The position numbers and the translations under genes were made by a program. Below the pieces are notes generated by a model. That model saw nothing but the letters and a program-made list of their open reading frames with translations. It was not told the DNA's origin and did no database searches. A DNA stretch of 7,919 bases from RGIG8782 sp017475895. GTDB taxonomy: Bacteria; Pseudomonadota; Alphaproteobacteria; Rickettsiales; UBA1997. Position 1 is the first letter of the stretch; every line of letters starts with the position of its first letter. The stretch covers positions 1 through 7,919 of the forward strand of contig CAMVHP010000044.1 in assembly GCA_947167315.1 (NCBI GenBank), given 5' to 3'. Positions 1 to 5,311 of the stretch are shown piece by piece.

Positions 1-774
1 AATATAAATTATATTATCCTTTTTTATTTCACCCTTAACGGAATCGATTTTGATGATTTCTCTTCTTAAATTAAATTCTAATGGTTTACTTTCACCTTTT
101 CTTAATACGACAATTTTTATTTTTTCACCAACCTTACCTCGCATTCTCTCCACCGCTTCAAATAAAGTCATATCAAATGTATCAACACCATTAATCTCAC
201 TTATGTAATCTCCGCTCAACATTCCAGCCTTTGCTGCTGGTGTTCCATCTATCGGTGAAACAACTTTTATGAAGTTACCATCTTTCGTCACCACTACACC
301 AAGACCACCAAATTCACCTTTTGTGTGCAGTTGCATTTCTTTAAATTCTTTTTCACTCATGTACATTGAGTGTGGATCCAATGATGAAAGCATTCCTCTT
401 AAAGCATCTTCATATAATTTTTTTTCTTCCACCTCTTCAACATAGTCCAATTTTATTTTTTCTATTATGTACTTAAATAAATCAGCGTCATCGATATTCT
501 TGTTGTTTAGTATACCACCTATTGAAAACTTAAAATTATTAGTTGTATTGCTGTTGGCCGACAGTTCTTTAGTATTTTTCTCCTTTTCATCATCAGTTGG
601 CCTGTTTGATACAACTTTTCTGTTACTATTAATGTTAGTTGTCAAGCTGGACTGTTCTCCTTCATCTGTTCTTGCTATTAACTCATTGTTTTCAACCTGA
701 ACTGCCCCAATTATAAAATATAATGACACCACTATGAATAAACTACTAATGAAGTACCTTAATGCTTTTTTCAT
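1..774 (-). CDS. ctpA: CtpA-type S41 carboxyl-terminal processing protease, N-terminal part (cut by window edge)
   Basis: An open frame runs on the minus strand from ATG at 774-772 to the left edge, giving 258 codons with no stop. The full family protein is usually about 400-450 residues, so the C-terminal part is missing. Residues 5-24 form a single hydrophobic signal or anchor segment, placing the protease in the periplasm. Residues ~27-85 are a polar Asn/Ser/Thr/Lys/Glu-rich linker. The conserved N-terminal helical region follows (DYVEEVEEKKLYEDALRGML, 110-129), then the family hallmark SSLDPHSMYMS (130-140). A PDZ domain spans about 152-235 (GEFGGLGVVV, then SPIDGTPAAKAGMLSGDYI). The Ser/Lys catalytic dyad would lie beyond the edge, so activity cannot be judged. 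These enzymes trim C-termini of periplasmic or membrane proteins. An AAAAGGG stretch just upstream of the ATG is one of the few Shine-Dalgarno-like sites in the window. The gene lies 40 bp downstream of the lipoprotein gene on the same strand and is probably co-transcribed with it. Confidence 0.9.
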   Translation of the reverse strand, partial: MKKALRYFISSLFIVVSLYFIIGAVQVENNELIARTDEGEQSSLTTNINSNRKVVSNRPTDDEKEKNTKELSANSNTTNNFKFSIGGILNNKNIDDADLFKYIIEKIKLDYVEEVEEKKLYEDALRGMLSSLDPHSMYMSEKEFKEMQLHTKGEFGGLGVVVTKDGNFIKVVSPIDGTPAAKAGMLSGDYISEINGVDTFDMTLFEAVERMRGKVGEKIKIVVLRKGESKPLEFNLRREIIKIDSVKGEIKKDNIIYI

Positions 775-814
775 ATAACCCTTTTAATAACCGTAATTGA
801 TAAATTTGTAATAA

Positions 815-979
815 TTATAATGTGTATTCATTTAACCATGTATTAACCGGCATTCTTGGACCACAGGGACCGTCTTTACCTGATACACATGGACTTTTAA
901 CATCCACAACTTTAGTGTTTACACATGATTGAACTGTGAATAATAGCACAAAAACTATAGCCAATTTTGCTGTTTTCAT
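815..979 (-). CDS. Small Cys-rich lipoprotein, function unknown
   Basis: A 54-residue protein. Residues 1-18 form a lipoprotein signal peptide (MKTAKLAIVFVLLFTVQS) with lipobox VQS-C, so Cys19 would be lipidated, leaving a 36-residue mature protein. Two more cysteines follow in the motif SPCVSGKDGPCGPRMPVN, and the protein ends in a Trp-containing tail. The open frame extends upstream to an ATG at 1213, but the internal ATG at 979 is preferred. It places the signal peptide at the N-terminus, and a minus-strand promoter at 1005-1032 would start transcription near 998, inside the longer frame. No clear Shine-Dalgarno site is present. I do not recognise the family with certainty. The size, lipidation and a C-x-GP-x-x-P-[LV]-N-like segment recall VirB7-type lipoproteins of type IV secretion systems, but no other secretion gene is visible, so this is only a hypothesis. 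The next gene on the strand is the ctpA-like protease. Confidence 0.72.
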   Translation of the reverse strand: MKTAKLAIVFVLLFTVQSCVNTKVVDVKSPCVSGKDGPCGPRMPVNTWLNEYTL

Positions 980-1004
980 AACAACTAGTATTAATTTTTT
1001 TCCG

Positions 1005-1032
1005 ATGATAAAACTTTTATAATTTTTTTCAA
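1005..1032 (-). promoter_or_regulatory. Putative sigma-70 promoter for the lipoprotein-protease pair
   Basis: Read on the minus strand: -35 TTGAAA (1032-1027), a 16-bp spacer and -10 TATCAT (1010-1005). Each hexamer matches the consensus at five of six positions. Transcription would begin near 998, leaving a leader of about 19 nt before the ATG at 979. This supports the short start for the lipoprotein. The assignment rests on sequence match only. Confidence 0.5.
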
Positions 1033-1046
1033 GAAAAATTTCTTGA
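1029..1046. repeat. 18-bp perfect palindrome between divergent promoters
   Basis: Arms TCAAGAAA (1029-1036) and TTTCTTGA (1039-1046) are perfect inverted copies separated by AA. The palindrome overlaps the -35 box of the minus-strand promoter (1027-1032) and that of the plus-strand promoter (1043-1048). Each arm supplies the TTGA core of one box. It could be an operator for a dimeric regulator controlling both directions, or simply two back-to-back -35 boxes. It does not match the enteric ArgR box consensus well. Confidence 0.55.
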
Positions 1047-1070
1047 CAATTACAAATAAGTTTATACACT
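1043..1070 (+). promoter_or_regulatory. Putative sigma-70 promoter for the argG leader and argG
   Basis: The -35 box TTGACA (1043-1048) is a perfect consensus match, followed by a 16-bp spacer and -10 TACACT (1065-1070, four of six). Transcription would start near 1077, giving argG an unusually long leader of about 170 nt. That leader contains the Arg-rich mini-ORF and the hairpin listed below. No comparably good promoter lies closer to argG. Confidence 0.55.
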
Positions 1071-1102
1071 AAGCGTGTATTGGTGTTTTTTTTAAAATCG
1101 TA

Positions 1103-1180
1103 ATGACGGAAGACATTAAAATTCAAGTGATGCTGTGCATCGTTATCAATAGAAACAACAGAAGACCCGAACGGGTCTAG
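1103..1180 (+). CDS. Candidate arginine-rich leader peptide upstream of argG
   Basis: ATG at 1103 opens a 25-codon frame ending in TAG at 1178-1180, wholly inside the predicted argG leader and ending 66 bp before the argG ATG. The peptide ends ...NRNNRRPERV, with Arg at positions 17, 20, 21 and 24. That is four Arg in the last nine residues, against about 4% in ArgG itself. Three Arg codons are AGA and one is CGG, which should be rare in so AT-rich a genome. Codons 21-25 form a hairpin (1163-1178), so a ribosome waiting at Arg codons would prevent it folding. This is the geometry of leader-peptide regulation by charged tRNA-Arg. There is no Shine-Dalgarno site, but argG and argH lack one too. 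A short chance ORF remains possible. The function is inferred, not shown. Confidence 0.4.
   Translation: MTEDIKIQVMLCIVINRNNRRPERV
1163..1178 (+). promoter_or_regulatory. G+C-rich hairpin in the argG leader
   Basis: AGACCC (1163-1168) and GGGTCT (1173-1178) pair perfectly around GAAC; the inner G-C could also close, leaving AA. It stands out in an AT-rich intergenic region. No U-run follows (the next bases are AGTATAATCATG), so it is not a standard intrinsic terminator. It overlaps the last codons and the stop of the Arg-rich mini-ORF. A smaller hairpin, GATGC-TGT-GCATC, lies at 1129-1141. I found no strong alternative pairing partner near the argG start, so any switching mechanism is not evident. 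Confidence 0.45.
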
Positions 1181-1246
1181 TATAATCATGAACAATCTAA
1201 ATATATAGGGCATTTTAAATATTTATTAATAAAAATTAGTTAAAAA

Positions 1247-2506
1247 ATGAAGAAAAAAATTGTTTTGGCATACTCAGGTGGCCTGGATACATCTGTAATA
1301 TTGAAATGGCTATTGGAAAAGGATTTTGATGTTATTACATTTACGGCAGACATAGGACAAAGAGATGCTGAGTTAAACGTTGCTAAGGAAAAGGCACTAA
1401 AGTTGGGAGCATCAAAGGCTTATGTAGTTGATTTAAGAAAAGAGTTTGTGGAAAATTATATATTTCCAATATTTAAATCTGGGGCTATATATGAAAATAG
1501 GTATCTATTGGGAACATCTATTGCTAGGCCTTTAATAGCAAAAAAACAGATAGAAATTGCCGAAAAAGAGGAGGCTGGATATGTTTCGCATGGAGCCACC
1601 GGAAAGGGTAATGATCAGGTTAGGTTTGAACTGTCCTATTATGCTTTGAATCCAAAAATAAAAGTTTTTGCTCCTTGGAAAGATAAGGAATTTCTAGACA
1701 AGTTTAAAGGTCGAAGTGATCTACTAAAGTATGCCAAAGAAAAGAAAATACCCGTTTCCCAGACCGTGAAGCAACCATATAGTGAAGATGAAAATTTACT
1801 ACACATCAGTCACGAGGCCGGTATCCTAGAGGATCCATCTAAAGAATGTCCGGTGGAGGTTTACAACAGAAGTAATACCCCAGAAAAAGCACCAGATAAA
1901 GTTACAAAAATAGCAATAACATTCAAAGATGGTATTCCTGTAAAGGTTGAAAACCTTAATGATGGTACAGTAAAGACTGACAGTTTGGATTTATTTATAT
2001 ATCTGAACAAGTTGGGCGCTGAAAATGGTATTGGTCATCTTGATATGGTGGAAGACCGATATGTTGGCATAAAATCAAGGGGAATTTACGAAACTCCCGG
2101 TGGTACAATTTTGTATGCGGCACATAGGGATATTGAAGGTATAGCTATGGATAGGGAAGTTATGCGTCTGCGAGATATGTTGAGTCCAGAGTTGGCTAGG
2201 TTAGTTTATAATGGTTACTGGTTTAGTCCTGAAATGGACTTTTTAATGGCTGCTATAGATAAAAGTCAAGAGGTTATAGATGGTAGAGTTGTTTTGAAAT
2301 TATATAAGGGAAATGCTTATCCTATATCAAGGGAAAGTGATTCTTCTTTGTATGATGAAAAATTGTCATCTATGGATGAAGAGGGCGGCTATAATCAACA
2401 GGATGCTATCGGATTTATTAAAATCAACGCCATTAGGTTGATGGCTCACAATAAAATTATGAATTCGAAAAATAAAATTCCAGTTGAATTTGCCAGTAAA
2501 AAATAA
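1247..2506 (+). CDS. argG: Argininosuccinate synthase
   Basis: ArgG ligates citrulline and aspartate using ATP, giving argininosuccinate, AMP and pyrophosphate; this is the penultimate step of arginine synthesis in the cytoplasm. The 419-residue product is slightly longer than the usual ~400. The N-terminal ATP pyrophosphatase domain carries the PP-loop motif AYSGGLDTS (8-16). The second signature HGATGKGNDQVRFE (115-128) binds ATP and aspartate, and GTSIARPLIAKKQIEIA (89-105) is the conserved helix between them. The synthetase domain includes IGHLDMVEDRYVGIKSRGIYETPGG (262-286) and the C-terminal oligomerisation region with SRESDSSLYDEKL (361-373). Translation starts at ATG 1247, placing the PP-loop at the normal distance from the N-terminus, although no Shine-Dalgarno site precedes it. 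A long leader with an Arg-rich mini-ORF lies upstream. argH follows after 117 bp on the same strand with its own promoter. All key motifs are intact. Confidence 0.98.
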   Translation: MKKKIVLAYSGGLDTSVILKWLLEKDFDVITFTADIGQRDAELNVAKEKALKLGASKAYVVDLRKEFVENYIFPIFKSGAIYENRYLLGTSIARPLIAKKQIEIAEKEEAGYVSHGATGKGNDQVRFELSYYALNPKIKVFAPWKDKEFLDKFKGRSDLLKYAKEKKIPVSQTVKQPYSEDENLLHISHEAGILEDPSKECPVEVYNRSNTPEKAPDKVTKIAITFKDGIPVKVENLNDGTVKTDSLDLFIYLNKLGAENGIGHLDMVEDRYVGIKSRGIYETPGGTILYAAHRDIEGIAMDREVMRLRDMLSPELARLVYNGYWFSPEMDFLMAAIDKSQEVIDGRVVLKLYKGNAYPISRESDSSLYDEKLSSMDEEGGYNQQDAIGFIKINAIRLMAHNKIMNSKNKIPVEFASKK

Positions 2507-2527
2507 TAGCAAATAATATATTGTCCT

Positions 2528-2561
2528 GCGGTTATATAGTACATTTTACTTATATAACCGC
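2528..2561 (+). terminator. Stem-loop after argG, possible terminator or operator for argH
   Basis: GCGGTTATATA (2528-2538) pairs perfectly over 11 bp with TATATAACCGC (2551-2561), with a 12-nt loop. It starts 22 bp after the argG stop. The nearest T-run (2575-2581) is about 14 nt beyond the stem, so intrinsic termination would be weak. The right arm ends on the base immediately before the -35 box of the argH promoter (2562), so a protein-binding inverted repeat is an equally good reading. Confidence 0.45.
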
Positions 2562-2589
2562 TTGACTATCATATATTTTTTCATAGAAT
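2562..2589 (+). promoter_or_regulatory. Putative sigma-70 promoter for argH
   Basis: -35 TTGACT (2562-2567), a 16-bp spacer and -10 TAGAAT (2584-2589); each hexamer matches consensus at five of six positions. The start point would be near 2596, about 28 nt before the argH ATG. It would allow argH expression independent of argG. Confidence 0.5.
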
Positions 2590-2623
2590 TACGAAAGCTT
2601 AGAAACAAAGTTAGTATATTGTT

Positions 2624-4027
2624 ATGAAAAATAAAGAATCTAAAAAAAATGAAATGTGGGGTGGACGATTTGTGTTTGGCCCAACTGAAATAATGGAAAA
2701 AATTAATGCGTCTATAGATTTTGATAAAAAATTGTATAAATATGATATTCAAGGCTCAAGAGTTCATGCCAACATGTTGGAAAAACAAAAAATAATTACA
2801 GTGGTTGATAATAAAGCAATCCAAAACGGTCTAGATAAAATTGAAAAATTGATAGAGAAGGGAGATTTTGAGTTTTCAAAATATTTGGAGGATATACACA
2901 TGAATATTGAAGCAAAACTGAGAGAATTGATTGGTGATGCTGGTGGCAGGCTGCATACAGCTAGATCTAGAAACGATCAAGTTGCTCTTGATTTTAAATT
3001 GTATGTTAGAGATGCAGTTGACGGTATAATTGATTTACTTATACAACTTGAAAAGGAAATTGTAAAAAAGGCAGAAAAACACTTTGATGTTATGTTACCG
3101 GGATGTACGCATCTTCAGGTGGCACAACCAACCACATTTGGTCATCATCTAATGGCATACTTTGAAATGTTTTTAAGGGACATAAAGAGACTAAAAAACA
3201 CAAGAGGTGTGATTAATGAGTGCCCTCTGGGTTCTGCAGCACTTTGTGGAACTCCGTTTAATATTGATAGATTTTATACGGCTGAAAAGTTGGGTTTTGA
3301 TTGTCCTAATAGAAACAGTTTAGACGGTGTGTCCGATAGAGATTTTGCTGTTGAGCTGTTATTTGATATATCATTAATTTCTGTACATTTATCAAGATTT
3401 GCTGAAGAATGTATAATCTGGGTGTCTAAACCATATAATTACATACGGTTGCCGGAACAATATACAACCGGTAGTTCCATAATGCCACAAAAAAAGAATC
3501 CTGATGCCTGTGAATTAATTAAAGGTAAAACCGGTAGAATTTTTGGTAATCTACAGGCACTTTTAGTGGTATTAAAGGGATTGCCGTTGGCATATGAAAA
3601 GGATTTACAGGAGGATAAGGAGCCAGTTTTTGATTCTGTGGAAAATATAATACTTTGTATTCAATCAACAATTGATATAATAAAGGGCATAGAGGTCAAC
3701 AAGAACAACATGCTAAGAGCGTTAAACAATGGTTTTCCAAACGCTACGGATTTAGCGGATTATCTTGTTAAAAAACTAAATATTCCATTTAGAGAAGCAC
3801 ACAAAGTTACCGGAACATTAGTAAAGTTGGCAGAAGATAAAAATATTTCTCTTGAGGAGTTATCTCTAAAGGATATGAAGACTGTGTGTAAAGATATAAA
3901 TAAGGATGTTTTTGAACATATAAAAATAGAAAATAGTTTAAATTCGAGAAAAAGTTATGGCGGTACAGCTCCAGAATGTGTTAAACAGGCTATAAAAGAA
4001 GCAAAAGATATTATAAAAAAATTATAA
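2624..4027 (+). CDS. argH: Argininosuccinate lyase
   Basis: ArgH splits argininosuccinate into arginine and fumarate, the last step of arginine synthesis; the active enzyme is a cytoplasmic homotetramer. The 467-residue length is typical. The N-terminus carries MWGGRF (11-16), which the family has near its start, and IDFDKKLYKYDIQGSRVHANML (31-52). The conserved active-site segments are all present: HTARSRNDQV (111-120), GCTHLQVAQPTTFGHH with the catalytic His region (160-175), and the fumarase/aspartase superfamily signature GSSIMPQKKNPD (283-294) with the catalytic Ser loop. The C-terminus has the lyase-type LADYLVKKLNIPFREAH region (377-393). The start at 2624 is the first ATG after the promoter; another Met at residue 11 would remove a poorly conserved tail only. 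No Shine-Dalgarno site is present. The gene follows argG and ends 76 bp before the convergent dnaJ. Confidence 0.98.
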   Translation: MKNKESKKNEMWGGRFVFGPTEIMEKINASIDFDKKLYKYDIQGSRVHANMLEKQKIITVVDNKAIQNGLDKIEKLIEKGDFEFSKYLEDIHMNIEAKLRELIGDAGGRLHTARSRNDQVALDFKLYVRDAVDGIIDLLIQLEKEIVKKAEKHFDVMLPGCTHLQVAQPTTFGHHLMAYFEMFLRDIKRLKNTRGVINECPLGSAALCGTPFNIDRFYTAEKLGFDCPNRNSLDGVSDRDFAVELLFDISLISVHLSRFAEECIIWVSKPYNYIRLPEQYTTGSSIMPQKKNPDACELIKGKTGRIFGNLQALLVVLKGLPLAYEKDLQEDKEPVFDSVENIILCIQSTIDIIKGIEVNKNNMLRALNNGFPNATDLADYLVKKLNIPFREAHKVTGTLVKLAEDKNISLEELSLKDMKTVCKDINKDVFEHIKIENSLNSRKSYGGTAPECVKQAIKEAKDIIKKL

Positions 4028-4045
4028 TAGTATTATTTACCACTT

Positions 4046-4097
4046 ATGGTCTACAAAATTAATTAGTTTTGTAGACCATTTAGTTATTTTGTTTTTT
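4046..4097 (+). terminator. Strong stem-loop terminator between convergent argH and dnaJ
   Basis: A 13-bp perfect stem (4046-4058 with 4067-4079; arm sequence ATGGTCTACAAAA) closes an 8-nt loop starting 19 bp after the argH stop. T-rich sequence follows on the plus strand, ending in TTTTTT at 4092-4097, as expected for Rho-independent termination of argH. It also lies just past the dnaJ stop (4103), so it may serve both converging transcripts. On the minus strand, however, the T-run after the stem is poor. Confidence 0.75.
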
Positions 4098-4102
4098 ATC
4101 TG

Positions 4103-5242
4103 TTATTTGTTGAACCATTTTTTAAAAAATCCACCGCCTGAGCTAGATTTTTGCAGTGATTTATCTAGATCTTCAATGGTCTTTTTATCGTCACTGGATA
4201 GGTTTTTAGGTATATCAATTTTTATATTTAAAATTAAATCTCCTCTTCTACCTCCGGCGTTCAAAACCGGCATACCTTTGCCCGCAACTCTAATTTTGTC
4301 ACCATATTGTGTACCCTCTGGTATTTTTACAACCGCTTTTCCGCCATCTATGGTTGGTACTTCTATTTCTCCACCAACCATTGCTGTTGTTGGTAAAATA
4401 CCGGCTGTTATGTATAAATCGTTTCTCTCTCTAGCAAATATATTGTGTTTTTTCACGTTTACAAAAACAAATAGATCTCCAGAATTACCACCATTCATAC
4501 CAGCTTCTCCTTCGCCTGTAAGTTTAATTTTACTTCCATTATCAACCCCGGCCGGTATTTTTACTGACAATGTTCTATTTTTGTTTACTCTACCGGTGCC
4601 ACCACATTTCTTACATGGATTCTTGATTATTTTACCCGTTCCGCGACATCTTCTACAGGGTTGTTCAACTATGAAAAATCCCTGTTGTGTCCTTACACTT
4701 CCGGTTCCATTACAGTCAGGACATGTTGTTGGAGCGCTACCATCAGCCGATCCGGAGCCTTTACAATCTTCACATTTACCCATAGCTGTAAAGTTAACGT
4801 CTATAATTTTTCCATTATAGGCTTCTTCAAGTGTTAAATCCACATCATACCTAAGGTCTGAGCCATCTACGCTGCTACTTCTTTTTGTTTTTCTACCGCT
4901 TCCGCCACCAATGTCTGAAAATATGTCTGAAAACTGGCTAAATATGTCGCTAAAATCCGTAAAATTAGTCTGCTGAAAACCTCCAAAACCGCCAAATCCA
5001 CCAGCTCCAGCACCACCGTTCTGAAAAGCACTTTGTCCATACCTATCATAGGCTGCTCTTTTATCTGGATCTTTTAATACATCGTACGCCTCTGCTGCTT
5101 CCTTAAACTTTGCTTCAGCTTCCTTATTCCCTGGATTTTTATCAGGGTGAAATTCCATAGCTTTTTTTCTATACGCTTTCTTTATCTCATCAGCCGTGGC
5201 ATTTTTCGAAATGCCAAGCACATCATAATAATCTCTAGCCAT
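4103..5242 (-). CDS. dnaJ: Chaperone protein DnaJ (Hsp40, type I)
   Basis: DnaJ delivers unfolded clients to DnaK and stimulates its ATPase in the cytoplasm. The 379-residue product has the complete type I architecture. The J domain (about 4-68) has the HPD motif at 32-34. A Gly/Phe-rich linker (~76-116) contains repeated FSDI units. The zinc domain holds four CxxCxGxG repeats (CEDCKGSG at 157, CPDCNGTG at 174, CRRCRGTG at 196, CKKCGGTG at 210), so all eight zinc ligands are present. The C-terminal client-binding domains run from about 223 to 345, followed by a short Lys/Ser/Gly tail. The start MARDYYDVLG is the canonical N-terminus. dnaK, the usual neighbour, is not adjacent; instead dnaJ lies 69 bp downstream of pheT on the same strand. 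A promoter in that gap has features of both sigma-70 and alphaproteobacterial RpoH sites. Confidence 0.98.
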   Translation of the reverse strand: MARDYYDVLGISKNATADEIKKAYRKKAMEFHPDKNPGNKEAEAKFKEAAEAYDVLKDPDKRAAYDRYGQSAFQNGGAGAGGFGGFGGFQQTNFTDFSDIFSQFSDIFSDIGGGSGRKTKRSSSVDGSDLRYDVDLTLEEAYNGKIIDVNFTAMGKCEDCKGSGSADGSAPTTCPDCNGTGSVRTQQGFFIVEQPCRRCRGTGKIIKNPCKKCGGTGRVNKNRTLSVKIPAGVDNGSKIKLTGEGEAGMNGGNSGDLFVFVNVKKHNIFARERNDLYITAGILPTTAMVGGEIEVPTIDGGKAVVKIPEGTQYGDKIRVAGKGMPVLNAGGRRGDLILNIKIDIPKNLSSDDKKTIEDLDKSLQKSSSGGGFFKKWFNK

Positions 5243-5249
5243 TTATCTT

Positions 5250-5263
5250 TACTTTTAAAAGTA
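5250..5263. repeat. 14-bp palindrome in the dnaJ leader
   Basis: TACTTTTAAAAGTA is a perfect palindrome 7 bp upstream of the dnaJ ATG, within the predicted 5' leader. As RNA it has no loop and only A/U-rich pairing, so it would be a weak hairpin. A DNA-binding site or chance in AT-rich DNA are alternatives. Confidence 0.3.
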
Positions 5264-5276
5264 TCACTACTTCTAC

Positions 5277-5305
5277 AATATAGTATCTAAATAAAAAAAT
5301 TCAAG
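5277..5305 (-). promoter_or_regulatory. Putative dnaJ promoter, possibly heat-shock (RpoH) type
   Basis: Read on the minus strand as sigma-70: TTGAAT (5304-5299), a 16-bp spacer, TATATT (5282-5277). The same stretch also reads CTTG (5305-5302), 18 bp, CTATAT (5283-5278), close to the alphaproteobacterial RpoH pattern of CTTG with a CTATAT-like -10 at 17-18 bp. Transcription would start near 5270, about 28 nt before the dnaJ ATG. Heat-shock control is expected for dnaJ, but this sequence cannot separate the two sigma factors. Confidence 0.5.
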
Positions 5306-5311
5306 TTGTTA

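Noticed and set aside
467..700. 77-codon plus-strand ORF antisense to the ctpA-like gene
   Set aside because: Low-complexity Ser/Leu/Phe/Val translation opposite the Asn/Ser-rich linker of a well-supported gene.
1163..1178. argG-leader hairpin as an intrinsic terminator or the end of a separate small RNA
   Set aside because: The sequence after the stem lacks a U-run, so termination there is not supported; kept only as a structural element.
1181..1186. Perfect TATAAT as a second argG promoter
   Set aside because: No TTGACA-like hexamer lies 15-19 bp upstream and there is no extended -10 TG, so the hexamer alone is weak support in AT-rich DNA.
980..1213. N-terminal extension of the lipoprotein frame back to an ATG at 1213
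   Set aside because: It would bury the signal peptide in the middle of the protein, has no similarity I recognise, lies antisense to the argG leader, and starts upstream of the best promoter for the gene.
2546..2752. 68-codon minus-strand ORF over the argH start
   Set aside because: Phe/Ile/Lys-rich translation overlapping a confident gene and its promoter, with no motif.
4089..4820. 243-codon plus-strand ORF antisense to dnaJ
   Set aside because: It is the mirror of the dnaJ coding frame; its Pro/Leu/Ser-rich translation reflects the Gly-rich codons on the other strand.
4867..5049. 60-codon minus-strand ORF inside dnaJ in another frame
   Set aside because: Wholly nested in dnaJ, with no initiation signal or recognisable domain.
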